This document shows, in pieces, positions 47,723-60,387 of a stretch of DNA of 64,000 nucleotides. The position numbers were made by a program, and so were the translations under genes. The notes below the pieces were generated by a model. That model did no database searches. It saw only the letters and a program-made list of their open reading frames with translations, and was not told the DNA's origin. Numbering within the stretch: position 1 is the stretch's first letter; each line of letters starts with the position of its first letter. Source of the stretch: Turritopsis dohrnii (taxonomy: Eukaryota; Cnidaria; Hydrozoa; Anthoathecata; Oceaniidae); assembly GCA_027922465.2 (NCBI GenBank), contig BQMF02000628.1, positions 62,001-126,000 on the forward strand. Direction: 5' to 3'.

Positions 47723-48407
47723 AAGTCTGTCTCAATATAATTGGCAGTGGAAAAGTTGGAGATTTGATGTTTCGCATAAAATCGCTACTGAGTGGTACTT
47801 CGTGTCCCATATCTTCTGAACGACCCATTGGTTTGCCCTCAAACTTTATAACTTTCTTTGCCTAAGGCAGGGCTACCACTGGTGCAGAAATGAAAGTTAT
47901 AGCTTAAGTAGAAAAAAGGCTTTATTTTTTAAATCGCAAATTTAACCGCTAAAAATCGCGAATTTTTCAACCAAAAATATATAGATGAGTTTCTAAGTGA
48001 CGTGATGTTTATAAACATTAGTGTTTTTTGCTCGATAATTGCTGTGAGTTTCAACATAAATGCTTAATAGATCAAGTCAATTTCCTACCAATATGCGCAC
48101 GCATCTTGGTTGGCAATTAGATGCTCTCTGCACACTGAAGGTTAAACCGGTTCTCAGGAGGCGTTTTTAAGACAAAAAAAATTAATAAAAATAATACTCA
48201 TTAGCACTCGAAATCTATTTTTGTGAAGTTTATTAAATTTTTAGTTTAAACAGATCTTTAACTGGTAATTAACATCAGAAACTCATCTATTCAAATATAG
48301 TGCTTTTAATTATCTAAAACATGCAAAAAAACTTTTTGGAATCGGAAGTGGCTATCAAAAGTTATGAGGTAATTTGTTTCCACTGCCAATTATATTGAGA
48401 CAGACTT
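47723..48407. mobile_element. 685-bp Tc1/mariner-type MITE, TA duplications
   Basis: AAGTCTGTCTCAATATAATT starts a perfect terminal inverted repeat of about 31 bp, and both ends are bordered by TA. No transposase ORF. Confidence 0.9.
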
Positions 48408-48852
48408 TAGCAATGTTTATTATATAAACACTGACATAAAGCCCAGCTTACACTATGATAACACCTTTTCAGGGGATGAAATGCTGTCTCTGTTGAATTA
48501 AGAGTTTCCATTTTTCAGTTATCTCCATAATGTTTCATACAAGTACCAAAATACAACGAGAGATATGATCATTAAGAAATATCTCAATAGAAAAATGGAA
48601 AAAGAAACACGTTTGATGAATAAAAATGATATTCTCAATGACACAATGTGCAAATCCCACATCAAGTAATTATTGATTATTGAATTCAAGTAAACGCCAC
48701 CCTCTACAGTTTGCAATAAACGCCACGGCAAAAAATATGCAAACGAAACGTTGACAAACGGGGCGTATAAGGGCGTCCTTGAGCTACTGAACAGAAAGAA
48801 AACCTTATCCCTGGGTTTGAGTCACCATTTTAGCAATATTTTTAGATTTCTT

Positions 48853-48935
48853 GTCAGAAGTGGGATTCGAACCCACGCCTACGAAAGTAGACTGCGACCT
48901 GAACGCAGCGCCTTAGACCACTCGGCCATCCTGAC
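48853..48935 (-). tRNA. tRNA-Leu (anticodon CAG)
   Basis: The minus strand starts GTCAGGATGGCCGAGTGG (A box) and ends TTCTGAC. The acceptor stem GTCAGGA/TTCTGAC has seven pairs with one G-T. The anticodon arm is CTGCG-TTCAGGT-CGCAG, giving CAG. A variable arm (class II) follows, then GGGTTCGAATCCC (B box). 83 nt, no intron, normal for tRNA-Leu. CCA is not encoded. Confidence 0.95.
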
Positions 48936-48939
48936 ATAC

Positions 48940-49735
48940 GTAATCTGGATATTCAAATTTACGTCACTATTTCCTGAGAAGTAGACAAATATTTCGAAAA
49001 TGTGAATAAATAAAAATCTTCAAAAGACCACTGTGACGGAGTATATTTCTCATTGACGTTAAGGACATATTATAGAGCCTTTCTAATACACGTTTTTTTT
49101 ATAAGCAACACGTTTATAAAGCAACACTAGTAACTTTTCTCAAAACGTTAAGCAACAGTACTACCAGAATCTTAGATAAATTAGCAACATGATGCAATTT
49201 TGAAATGATAAAAGCCATACCACATTTCATAAAATTGTTACATTATGTTGTTACACTACGTTGTAGGAATAGGTTGCGCGCTCTATGTAATGATTTGAAT
49301 GTCCTAGACTTTATACTTTAATTAAACAACTAAAACGTACAAAAAGTTTTCAAGACAATATGTATTATTGATTAATGCTTAGCAACAAATTAAGCAACAT
49401 TACTACTAAAAAATGGTCATTTTTTAAGCAATATTACTACTAATGCCTGACCTTGGTTGCTTATTAAAAAAACCTGTAGTAATGCACTCCTCCTAATTGA
49501 TTTTTCCAAAAAAATGGTCTGCTGAGAGTGCGTTGGTTACAGTAAGACAAGTATTTTGACAAGAACCAGGAGGACTTTAACAATTTCTGGTGTTTATATT
49601 TTTTATTTTGTTTGTCCGAAAGTGCTTTATGCAACTATATTGTGGTAATAAAGTATTTTGAGAGGTCTTCTTGAGAAGGAGGCTGAGCAGTTTGTTGGTA
49701 CATCGTTGTTATGGCAACTCTGCGTCTTGTTAAGG
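48940..49735. other. Intergenic, fragmentary repeats
   Basis: 'AAGCAACA...ACTAC' motifs recur between 49100 and 49440, and partial CACTGCGA MITE pieces lie at about 49025 and 49483. Confidence 0.35.
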
Positions 49736-49849
49736 ACTACCTCATTACACGAAATTAACGTGGGAATTAATTAACGCGTTAATTAAAACCGTGTTAATTT
49801 GTGTCCCGTCTAATTTAACCGCCCATTAATTAATCGTATAATATATAAT

Positions 49850-50267
49850 ACAGTGTCTCTGAGAAATTTAGCCCGAAACTTCAACAAGTAATAAATTTTT
49901 ATACACTTGTCAGTTTTTAGTAATTCAAATACTATCAGAAAGATAATTCTGTAAACTATCTTATAATTCAAAAAAAACTTTGTATTTATGGATGGTTAAG
50001 AAGTTAAAAGGGATTTTCTAGAGGTAATGGATCATTTAAACTATAATGATTAACACATTCTTACAATAAAAACTACAAAATGTTACAAATGTAAACAATA
50101 AAACTAAAAGTCATTTTAACAAGGAAATTTTATATTTATTTAACACATAATTTTTATTCCCAGTTGAAAAAAATCAAAGATTCATTAAAAACTGCTAAAA
50201 ACAAATCACTGTATGAAAAGTTATTAGATGTTAAACCTTTGGGCTAAAATTCTCAGAGACACACTGT
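49850..50267. mobile_element. ~420-bp nested MITE, TA-type
   Basis: ACAGTGTCTCTGAGAAATTT and, inverted, ACAGTGTGTCTCTGAGAATT, each followed by TAGCCC; TA flanks. An AT-dinucleotide tract abuts the right end (50268-50292). Confidence 0.75.
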
Positions 50268-50692
50268 ATATAATATATATATATATATAATATCGTATAA
50301 CATAATCCCTCGTTATTTTTTGATATTTTTTAATTTTTGAAAGAAAAATGAACGAAATGCGAAATATTTCGATCGAAATGTGAAGTGAGCATGCGCAGTA
50401 GGTACAAATTGATTTTTCTCTTCGACAAAAGTTGAAAAAAGTTCAGCTTTTTTTCTATCGAAATATTTCGAATAAAATTCTGACCAATCAGATTGCAGCT
50501 TTGTTGTTTATTTTTCCCGCTTTTCTTCAAAAATAGAAAATCATTTGATTTGATTGACATTTGATTTAAAATTGCTGTTTTTTTAATTTAAGTGGAAAAG
50601 TTTTTTTTAAATGAGCGAAATTCGTGGATCGAAAATTTTCGCATTTCACTGAAGTTTTTTTTAAGTGGAAACGAGCCTTAATTTAACGGAAT

Positions 50693-51211
50693 ACACGCTT
50701 ATTTTATAAGAACCATTAAAATCTGACCTGAGGCTGGCTGCAACGGATACGGATCCGTATATCGAAAAGGCAAGAGACCCTGGGTTCGAGGTTGAGGCTG
50801 GCTGTTCTTATTTTTGGAGCCTTTGTCAGCCTGAATTGTTCTTATTTTGTTCTTTGCTTCAAGAACACAGTTTCAAATTTCAGCCTCATTTTGTTCTTCT
50901 TATTTATGGAACTTCCAGTAAAATAGAAATATTTTTTTAAAAACAACTGGTAAAAAGTATGGTTGCTGTTCGGTAATGACCCATTCGCACATTTATTGGA
51001 GGTGAAAAAAAACAATAAACTTTTAAACCACTTACCAGTGAGAGATCTCACATCATGAACTGTTCTTATTTTCCAAGAAAATTCAGGCTCAGGCTGTTCT
51101 TAATTTTTGGAACAATGATTTGAGCCTCGTGTTGTTCTTATTTTGTTCTTCTGTTTTGGCCAAATCTGAGGCTCGTGTTCTTATAAAATTGTTCTTATAA
51201 AAAAAGCGTGT
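50693..51211. mobile_element. ~520-bp nested TIR element
   Basis: ACACGCTTATTTTATAAGAA and its near-perfect complement at 51191-51211. The interior repeats 'TGTTCTTATTTTGTTCTT' and holds a half copy of the CCCTGGGTTCGAGG hairpin at about 50750-50795. Confidence 0.7.
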
Positions 51212-53238
51212 AAAACATATATAAAAATGCAATCATAACGAGTCACTCGCATAGTTTGAAACCCTACAACGCCAAAGTTATGACCGGTATCGAGGGGGGG
51301 GGCGTCCAGCGGTTTGGAGCCACCCAGTAGTCTTTAGCCCTTTGTGCAGTAATATGAGCTATAAATAAAATATCCAGATGGTCGAAAGTTTGGAATTGCA
51401 AACATAAAAATGAAAACTGGGATTAACCTTGGTCAAAAGCATTAACAATTAAATTTGAATTGAATAAAATTGAATTAAATTTTTAAATTTCAAATATATT
51501 ATTATGAAATATCAAACATGATTACAAACACTTCAACAATAAGTAATTGACCAGGAGACCAGCCCATGTATCAAAAAATGTTCACAGGTGCTGGTTGTCT
51601 GTCAACCATTTGAACATTACAGAACTTTTCATTTCTGAATAAATACATGTACAACTAACCTAACAATGGGACACAATATTTTGTCCATTATGTGTGCAAC
51701 ACATTTAGATATTCTGCAGTCTCCATAATAAAAACTAATGATTACCATAAGGGCTCAACTCCTACTTTCTTAGACGCAGTAAACAGACACTTGAAAAAAG
51801 GGTGGGAGAACTGCTTATCTGAATTGTGACGAAAAGATAAAATGGATTGAAAGAACAAAAATGATAATATATAATACTTAAAGATATAAACTGTTATGAA
51901 GGTTGTGAGAAACATAAGTCAGTAGCTGTCTATTAGGAAATTTGTTTGTTTGGGAGTTTGTGTTTGCAATTTTGATGTTGGTCATTATATGTTTATATAT
52001 ATTATGATTATGATCTATTGGATCTATATATTATATATATATAGATTATATATATTATGTTATAACCAAGTCAAAAAAAGAAAACAAACAATAGATCTGT
52101 TTACAAACTCAACTTCTTACCTCAAAGATTTCAAAATAAAATTCATAACCTATCCTTTATGGTTTTTGAAAGAGTATTTTTATGTTATACAAGTCAAAAG
52201 GTAGTATATTGATAAAAAGTTACAAAGCAGCAGATCTAGAAAAACTGTCTAAAAACTAATTTAACACTTATCTTCTCTTAACTTAAAATTTACCATTCAC
52301 ACTAGAAACAGTTTGTTAAACACACAGAAATACCAAAACAGAAAACTATTGTTACCAGTAAAGGATGATACAAAACCATTTAACTTATTATTACTTTGAA
52401 ATATTTGACAATACTTTCAACTGTAAAGGTTCTGATATCATATCAGAAACTTTAATTGAAAGCACATTCCCGAGAATATTCCACGACGCCAAAAGAAGCC
52501 CAGCGATGTGAGAACCGAAGGTTTCAGAGACTGAAAGAGACTGAATATATTTCTCAAGAGATACACCTTATTTTTCAACATACCGAATTTTACTGGTGCA
52601 AGTGCACCAATGCACCAGCCTAAATCCTCCCCTGCACGCACACTGTTGTATTTAATTTTCTTTCTTGTGTTACATTATGTAGGTAATATATTGATATATT
52701 GCTTTTGATTTCCTTTCGGTATTCGAAAATACATCTTCCAAATCATTTAAACAAATCCTGACTCAAAAATCAAAAATCCGCGTTAATTTGATAGCATTTA
52801 AAAATTACAGTCCTTGAACCGTGTTAATTAAAGCACACTTTTAGAAAGTCTCTTCGTCCATCCGTGTTAATTTGTGACCGCGTTAATTTATGGTGCGTTA
52901 AATAGTCCGCCTGTTAACTTCGTGTAATAAGGTAAGTATAAAGAGGGCTTCAAATAAAAGACCTGCACTTAAGAGATCCATTATGGCTCATAGAAATAAA
53001 GTTGAAATCATCTTTAAAAAAATTAGTGGGCGAGACAAATGATGGTCCACAGTGCTCAATTATTGAACCTGTTACTTTGATTTCAACCAAACATTTCCAG
53101 ATGTTATCCCCCAACGTCTACTACAAAGCTAAAAAAAAAACAAAAAAACAAAAAAACAATAGACATTAACGTTTGATTGGCTTAATTTATTTCTTGATAG
53201 GAAGACTCAAATAAATATATTTTTAACATAGATTAAAC

Positions 53239-54965
53239 ATGAAGATGAACTCATCAAATAACCATCTCTTTTTAAATGTTAAAATGAAAAGTAAGAATCT
53301 AGGATTAATTTTCAGTGTTGTTTTACCACTATTTCTCTCGATTTCAATCATACTGGATGGAAGCATCGTTATTATGATAGCTTTAAGGTGTGAGTAAGGG
53401 AAAAATCATTGACTTTTTTGAAAAAAAGTTTTTTTGCACATCAGGATGAAAGGAACTCTGAATTTTCCAATGGTGAAACTATTTTTTCAGGAAGTGGATG
53501 GGAAGTCCGTTTATTTTCCAAAACCGTTGTATTAGCGGCTAATTTGTGTACATTAAAGACCATGAAAAAACAAAACATATTGATCATGTTGCGTATTGAT
53601 CCTTTTGTTTCAAAATTCCGTTTCATAAATAATTAATAAGTTCACGCAATAAAGAAAAATCTTTAAAGCTATTTTTTTCAGTGTTCACTTTTCGTGTCAG
53701 AGCCACTAACGTTTGATGCTTCATTTACAAAACTAAAAAAGCTCTGACAGTGAGACTTGGCTTACTGAAAAGCTGAAGGGTAGATCTAAAAACGGTTTTT
53801 TTTTTATCTTTTTAATTTGAACAGAATATGAGTTATAGTCTTGAAAGCAAAAAAAATGAAAACAGAAAACGATACTTTTGAAAAATTGAAAATAACTCTG
53901 AAAATAATTTGTTTGAGTAAAAACAGAAAAAACCGTTTTTTACTCTATCTCTTGTGATTACAAAAGTGTAAAAAACATAAGTTAAACTTAACTCGTTTTG
54001 TAAATGGAGCTACGTTTTTACAACAAGGTTCATTTTCTTTGACTCGTTCTAAAATCTAACATTTTTAGTTTACCTTAAAATTTTTAACATGGGCTTTTAG
54101 AGATGTAAATAAGCTTTCCAAAAATGTATCATACTTGATATAAACATATTCCTGTCAAAGGAATTAATTAAAAAACAAAAACACGTTTTTTTCCCTTACT
54201 CACACCTTAAAAAGAACACTGCACAATAAAAGAATGGTGATGATAGCCTACTTATGTCTTCTCGATATCTTGGACAGTTTCACAGGGTTAGTGTCACGCT
54301 TTTCTCTCAAAGTGGAGACGCAAAACAATCTACGAGTTGTCATTCAAACCTTGTCTATAGCATCCATCTTTCTAACTCTGGTCTTGCTTATTGAACGGTA
54401 CATCAACATTGTTTATCCCTTCAAGTATTATGCTTGGGTTACACAACGAATGTTCCGATGCAGTTTATTATTACCATGGTTACCAGCAATAGTCATGTTG
54501 ACAGTGCACGTTTCACAGGACAGAAATTTGGATAATCGCAACTATTTGATATCAGTTGGTACAGTTTGGGTGATATTATCCGTTATGTATACTGCTATTG
54601 TTCTTAATGTTAGTGGGCGAATTAAAACTGTCGTTAAGGAACATAAAAAAGCTATTTCCTCGCGAAGAAACACCTTTGGTGCTGAACAGGAAAAACTAAA
54701 CTTACGGAGCCGAGCAAAAAAAACAGTAAATGAAGTGTTGCATCTGAGCTATCTGACCATGTTTTTCGTCGGTGCGCTTGGCTGGAGTATGTTTTTGCTT
54801 GGTTTTACCATGAATGACAAAATTGCTAATGTGGCAGCAACTTTCTTTGCTATTTATCTGTTTACCAACCCATTAATGGTTCTGTTGACACAGTCTGAAA
54901 TTAGGAAAGAAATCCGAAAATCACTGCATGTGATATGGACGCGAAGTCGGGTTTTTTCTTCATAA
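53239..54965 (+). CDS. Class-A (rhodopsin-like) G-protein-coupled receptor
   Basis: Two exons, 53239-53397 by sequence but spliced at 53387 (donor AG|GTGTGAG), and 54215-54965 (TAA); 299 residues. TM1 is LGLIFSVVLPLFLSISIILD with IVIMIALR, TM2 MVMIAYLCLLDILDSF, TM3 ends with the DRY-type motif ERYINIVYPF, TM4 LLLPWLPAIVMLTV, TM5 LISVGTVWVILSVMYTAIVL, TM6 YLTMFFVGALGWSMFLLGF, TM7 AIYLFTNPLMVLL (NPxxY lacks Tyr). The usual GN of TM1 is DG. N-terminus and C-tail are short. Ligand cannot be told; it belongs with the many small orphan receptors of cnidarians, which are often intronless. Its single intron is the element at 53387-54206; joining phase 2 (AG) to A gives Arg and keeps the frame from TM1 into TM2. 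Confidence 0.8.
53387..54206. mobile_element. TTAA-flanked TIR element forming the GPCR intron (820 bp)
   Basis: Left end GGTGTGAGTAAGGGAAAAA, right end its exact complement TTTTTCCCTTACTCACACC, bordered by TTAA at 53383-53386 and 54207-54210. No transposase. The donor GT is the second and third base of the left TIR, and the acceptor AG (54213-54214) is in the host sequence just past the right TTAA. Type by target site: piggyBac-like MITE. Confidence 0.85.
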
Positions 54966-54969
54966 ATAT

Positions 54970-55540
54970 AAATCTGCAATAACCTGGCTGTCGTTATTAT
55001 CTATGCAACTATTTGTTTTTCATCTGTGGGGGAGTTCCTTTCCAGAGTATTTTCGACAAATTTGCCCACTGGGATACTTTGACTACGTGTTAAGAATACT
55101 TTACCTAAATGTGCGACCGAAAAGTTTTCTTTTAAATTCTTTTAGCTAGGTAAAAAGAAAAATGTGTAAGTTATGTTAATTTTGCAAACATAAACTCCTG
55201 GAAACAAAGTGTAACTCCACTCGTGCTAGAGTCGAAAGAAAAAAAATCACAACCACCCGCAGTTTCCTTTGTTCTTTCTACCGTCATAAATTTTAAAACA
55301 AAATTCCATCGTCATCGTTTCCAATTTCCAATGTTTTTCCTTCTCATTATAATCTTCAACACTTTAATTGTAATGTTCATCGTCACCTTTCCTCCTTGTA
55401 CCTCAATACACATTAGTGGTTTTAAACCTTGTATTGAGCGACTAATTAAAAAAAAAAAAAAAAAAAAAAATTCCTTTCCTTCACAATGTCATTAGACCTT
55501 TCCAGAATTTCTGTCCATGTTGTAACTTAACCAACAGCTA
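54970..55540. other. GPCR 3' flank, no gene
   Basis: Partial CACTGCGA MITE end at about 55030-55070; A-tract at 55447-55470. Confidence 0.4.
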
Positions 55541-55542
55541 TA

Positions 55543-55666
55543 CCCAGAGGGCAAATTTGTTGAAAAATCAGCACGGTGGAGTGCATTTCAATAGAAATTT
55601 ACACAACATTTCAATAAAAATGCTCTTCATCACAGTGATTTTTTGACGGTTTTGCCCGCGGGGATG
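55543..55666. repeat. CACTGCGA palindromic MITE copy
   Basis: CCCAGAGGGCAAATTTGTTG to TTTGACGGTTTTGCCCGCGG, with AATAAAAATGCTCTTCATCA in the middle. Confidence 0.75.
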
Positions 55667-55755
55667 ACAGTAAGTGAATGTTATTGAGTAGTAAGGATTT
55701 GTATGTAGTAAAATACAGAATACATGGAAACAAAGTAACCATTGATACCGTAAGT

Positions 55756-56016
55756 CTTCTAATTTAGCTCGACCCAGTTTCGTGATTCTAAAGGTGGTTT
55801 TCCATTATGCGAATATTGTCGCGGTGAAAAATTTACTTGCAATGTCATTGGCTCACAGAACCGAGAGACTATTGCTGCGCCAATCAAAGTGCAGAAAATG
55901 TTTAAATCAAAAAGCCTCTAATTTAACACGGATTTTTGGGAGTATTATTTGAATTCGAATTAGACAGCATATAAATCGGAAATATAATTACTTTTTGACC
56001 CGCACTAAATTAGAAG
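55756..56016. mobile_element. CTTCTAATTTAG MITE (~260 bp)
   Basis: Ends CTTCTAATTTAG and CTAAATTAGAAG. The interior repeats 'CTCTAATTTAACACGG'. Related cores at 955-1035. Confidence 0.6.
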
Positions 56017-56130
56017 AGTTACTCGGCATTTACATGGTTCTTTAACGGAATTTCAGGAGCGCCCTATTACCTGAAAAGGATTTTTTAATTTTTGGAGCCA
56101 AACTGTGAGAGATCAGTTAGACCTGGTTCA

Positions 56131-56490
56131 CACCTGACGATTACGACGATTACGTCGATTACAAAAAATATCAATCGTCGTAATCCCCAATCACCAGGTC
56201 TGAACACTCTCAAGTATCTCAAAATAATAATTTCAAAATTGTTTCGAACACACGATATTTCTTTCCCTTGTTAAGTTTGAACTTCTTTGTAAAATTTGAA
56301 GCACGTGTCTTCACGACCTTAAAACAATGAAATTGACGTAGAATTCTATAGATTTTTACATAGAGCGACTACGACGATAAAATATCAAAATGTTTTGATA
56401 TTTTGTCGTCGTAAACGTCAGACGTTTATGACGATTACGACGATTACAAACGTGTTCACATTAAACGATTACGACGGTTACACTAAATTT
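56131..56490. repeat. ACGATTACGACG repeat cluster
   Basis: ACGATTACGACGATTACG at the left (56137) and ACGATTACGACGATTACA at the right (56430), plus inverted ATCGTCGTAATC units. Probably a MITE with repetitive ends. Confidence 0.6.
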
Positions 56491-56504
56491 TAATCGTCGT
56501 GTGC

Positions 56505-56580
56505 CTTTTAACCTCTTGTCTTTTCGATATAACGCTATCCGTATATCGAAAAGGCAAGAGACCCTGGGTTCGAGGTTGGC
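56505..56580. repeat. CCCTGGGTTCGAGG hairpin element
   Basis: TTGTCTTTTCGATATA paired with TATATCGAAAAGGCAAGA, ending CCCTGGGTTCGAGGTTGG. Confidence 0.65.
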
Positions 56581-57063
56581 AACTTTCCTAGAAACAAACT
56601 TATTATCAAAAAAGTTAATCTTGTGGAATCGATAGAAACGTAATTCGACCAAGAAATATTCTCCGCCTATATTAACAGACGACATAGAAGGTGTAAGTTA
56701 CCTGGTTGTTATTAACAGAAATGAATTCACACAAGTGTCTATAAAATATTTGGTAGTACCTCCTTCTCCCCTTCCTCAAAGCTTAATATTGTATGAGTAG
56801 TGATGGTCACCCAGCGGCTTTTCTTTAAAACATTCTGTTATCTTATTAGACAGGAGGGATTTCTAAGCTTCAATGATGTTGATGTTATCAAATGCTGATT
56901 ATACGGTTGAACTCAAAAAGATAGAACACCTAGAAGACTTTTAGATTGGATGCCTGACGAAGAGAATAAAAATCTCGAAAGTGAACATGATGGCAGTTTT
57001 TTATGGTTGTCAGGGCAATCGTCTCCATAGTGATTTTCAACAAATTTGTGCATTATTAAGCGT

Positions 57064-57224
57064 AGTTTATACGGTCGAACTTTTGCTTTGTCTAATGTAA
57101 ATCTAATGACCTGTACATATGAATTGCATTAAAAATATGCATTCTTAAGTAAAAGTATTGACAATGTCTTATCGCAGGTCAATATATTTACATTAGACAA
57201 GGCGAAAGTTCGACCGTATAAACT
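57064..57224. mobile_element. 161-bp MITE with ~39-bp TIRs
   Basis: AGTTTATACGGTCGAACTTT and its complement at the right end. TIRs cover half of the element and have one or two mismatches. Confidence 0.85.
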
Positions 57225-58355
57225 TCTTCTTTTTTTTTTAATTTAATAAAATATACTTCCCAGGACCACAGTTGACTGGGTATGCGGCCTATGTACAGGT
57301 TAAAAACAAATTATTCACAGTTTAAAAAAGAAAAAAAAAACAAACAACTATGGCAAAAAAAACTACCGTTTAGGAAGGTTAAGTTATACAACGTCAAATT
57401 TAATCCGTTATATTATAAAAAAAAAAAAAAAAAAAATTGATCCTGATTTTGATCCTGATTAACTTTAATTCTCAGTGAGCTTTTCATTTTGATCCAATAA
57501 TTTTGAGTAACATAGACAGCTAGGCTGTTAATCCATTTTTCTTCTAATGCATTATGAAAACCTATTGTACTCTTTATGAGTGATGGCCAACATTGTAGAC
57601 ATTGCAGATGTTGGTTGGTGTTACTTTCAGGATTTTTCAGTAGTATTTTTGTTTATAATAGCAATACCAGTTTTAATTTCGAAAATGATATATCGGATCC
57701 CTCCTTCTTGTGACAAAAACTAGGTTGGTAAAAAATAAAAGCATGGTATGATGAGCGGAAAGTGTGTCCATCCTGCACAGTTCGACAATCTAGTCGGAAA
57801 AATGTATTGTATCGTTTCTTTACGACTAAGCGTTCAATCGTTCAAGCCCACATTTGTCACCCTATCGCGAACATCACCGAACCCCAAAAAACGTCTTTTA
57901 TTCTTATTGGTTCTCTAGATTTATTCTTGAAATATAGAGGTAACTTGGTTTTGCAATGAATTCGTTTCTCCCTAATATGAAATCGCTTATATAAATTTTT
58001 GTGTGATCTTATGTGACGAATCTGCATTCTCTCATTTTGCTCCAAAACCAAAACGTTTTATTCCAATTTTTTGGGTATATCAGCCCATGGATATGCACTT
58101 TTCACGAAACTACATAGAGAGCGCGATAGGCATGAACTGAACATGATTCCAATATGAAATCTTAGTTCCCAAAATCGTGCCAATCAAAACGTTTCCCATA
58201 AACATCTTTTAGGGAATGGTCTCAATGTGGCAGAGATGTTTGATGTTTGATTCCTGCTGTACGATAAACTCCTCACTTTCTCTTTGACGTAATTTTAAGC
58301 TGATTGCCACAGGGAATGTTAATTGATAATGAACTGTAATAAACAGAACAGAAGA

Positions 58356-58462
58356 TTAAGCGCCCCTCTCTAATAAGCGCCCAGGTAATTTCCACAAAGT
58401 TCAATAAGCGCCCAGCATTTATTAAGCGCCCCCACCCCACCCTTGAATAAGCGCCCACCTTA
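58356..58462. repeat. AATAAGCGCC repeat cluster
   Basis: TTAAGCGCCCCTCTCTAATA, then AATAAGCGCCCAG and AAGCGCCCACCTTATA. Same family as 34.7 and 6.3 kb. Confidence 0.7.
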
Positions 58463-58469
58463 TAAAAGA

Positions 58470-59500
58470 GGACGGTTAATCGAAAACTGCCTTGAGAAAC
58501 TGGGCGTTTATTTGAAATTTTTACTTTCTTATATCGGGAATAAAAAAATACGTAGTTTATGTTGTGGGTATCTATTTTTTCTATATTTTAACTCTAAAGG
58601 CTGAAATACATTATCATTTTCATGGATCAGTTTAAATTGTTTTAAATTGTTCTATTTATGACGGTTTTGCCCGCGGGGACTATATTTCTATTAAATTTGC
58701 TACAGTGTGTTTTGTAATGTTGGAAATGGAAATTTTAAAGTTGTTTTTTTAAATGAATATACCGAGTTTCAAAATAATTTTTACATCAATGGAAAGCCAT
58801 TTTCAAGCTCTTTCGGCTAGTATATTTTTGTGAAAAATGAAAAAGTGGTTTTTGTATAAACAAGGAAAATGTCTTGGAAAAATGTAATTAAATTTGTATA
58901 TGTGAAAAAATGTGGTGAAAAAATGTTGAAAAAAGGTTGAAAACTGTTCTTTGATCTTCAACAATTGTTCATCAAGGACTCTTACTGTTCCATTTTTTGT
59001 CTGCCAATGACTGTAACGTAGATGTGATTTTTTTGTATCTGCGTTCAAAAACTGATGAAGTAGTTTTGAAATTTGACGATGAGAAATATGATGTCGATAT
59101 TGTTTAAATGGAAACTAAAAGGCCCCAATAAAACAGTAGTAAGACGAAACCTCCCTTCGTTGATTTTTTTTTTCAGTTTTATTTTTCAGGAAAAATTATA
59201 AAAGTCAAAATTATCGTTGTCTTTATTTAGTGCAAAATTAGAACATTTTATTAGCGTCAAGCATTTATTAAAAGTGTTTGGTCAAAGCTTCTCGCAGATT
59301 TCAGAGGCTAAATGGCTCCATTACTGCTTATGGGAAAGTTTTTTTTTTTTGTGGTTTATATAGATTTTCCGCTGTCAGGATATGTGCAGAACAAATTGGT
59401 CTTGATATTAGAATACTTTAGCAACAAAATTGCGTTTTCAATGTGTGATCATCGAGACATAACAAAACATTATACGTCATCATTGAAATCACCTATTGGG
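58470..59500. other. Intergenic, no gene seen
   Basis: AT-rich with short ORFs that lack splice or domain support. CACTGCGA-MITE end fragment at about 58658-58680. Confidence 0.35.
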
Positions 59501-59509
59501 CAACCTGCC

Positions 59510-59630
59510 CGTCGCCACGGCCCCTGCAAGGCGAAAAATCACAGCAAAGGAGCGCATTTATATAGAAATATACACACTATTTCAATAAAAATGCTCTTCA
59601 TCGCAGTGACTTTTCAACCATCTTGCTCTT
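59510..59630. repeat. CACTGCGA palindromic MITE copy
   Basis: AAAATCACAGCAAAGGAGCG, AATAAAAATGCTCTTCATCG and CGCAGTGACTTTTCAACCAT. Confidence 0.7.
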
Positions 59631-60387
59631 GCTGAAAAAAAGTGATTGTTTTCCGTGACACAGTAGCAAAAATACAAAGATGTGTTTGACATTACCCAAC
59701 AGCATCATCATTACTTTTATCAGAAGTTAGTGGTGAGAATTGCAAAATTCATTGACTATTTTGCAGTTAAATTCCACTTACTAGAATGATGTGTACATTT
59801 CGAGTCATCAAAAAGAACTACTAACTAATTGTCGAACTGACTGACGTCAATATTGTTAAGATCTTATTTATTGTATTGTTATGTGTGATTGATTACTGCG
59901 ATAAAAGATGGAACGTCCTCATTGGTGCAAAAAATGTAGGACGATCTTAGCAGTTGATAATAGTTTTTTATTAGACTTAATTAATTCTCCACTTGACTAC
60001 TGCCAAGTCATTCTCTGAACTGTTTTTAGAAAAAAAATGACAAAAAAAGCCACTTCTGTTTTATTTTGAATCATTTCTTAGAATAGTAAATGAGTATTTG
60101 CTTAGGGTTAAAGATTTGAGAGAAGACAAAAACAATGAAATACATGGAAACGAGACGAAACTTGATGCATTGGCATTAACGAGGCGTTTTTAAGAGTAGG
60201 TTCACGTGATGACTCGATTTCATCAAACTTTTCGCAGGAAAGTCTTACAAAAATGTTTGAAAGAATTAGACATGACGTAATTTTATTCTCACTGACCCAA
60301 GCAAATTCATCAAGTTTTTCATCATTAAACAAGGTTTTCACCATGAAGTTTTGTTGAACGATTCAAGATTCAGTGATATTTAATTAA

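Larger units (their letters stand above)
49740..52932. mobile_element. 3.2-kb TIR element with subterminal GTTAATT repeats
   Basis: Left end CCTCATTACACGAAATTAAC, right-end complement CCTTATTACACGAAGTTAAC, with TA on both sides. The first and last 150 bp are full of CGTGTTAATT/CGCGTTAATT units, like subterminal transposase-binding arrays. At least two other elements are nested inside (49850-50267, 50693-51211). No transposase frame seen, so non-autonomous or stripped. Confidence 0.65.

Noticed and set aside
53409..53636. 75-codon ORF within the GPCR intron
   Set aside because: Inside the TIR element, low-complexity, no transposase motif.
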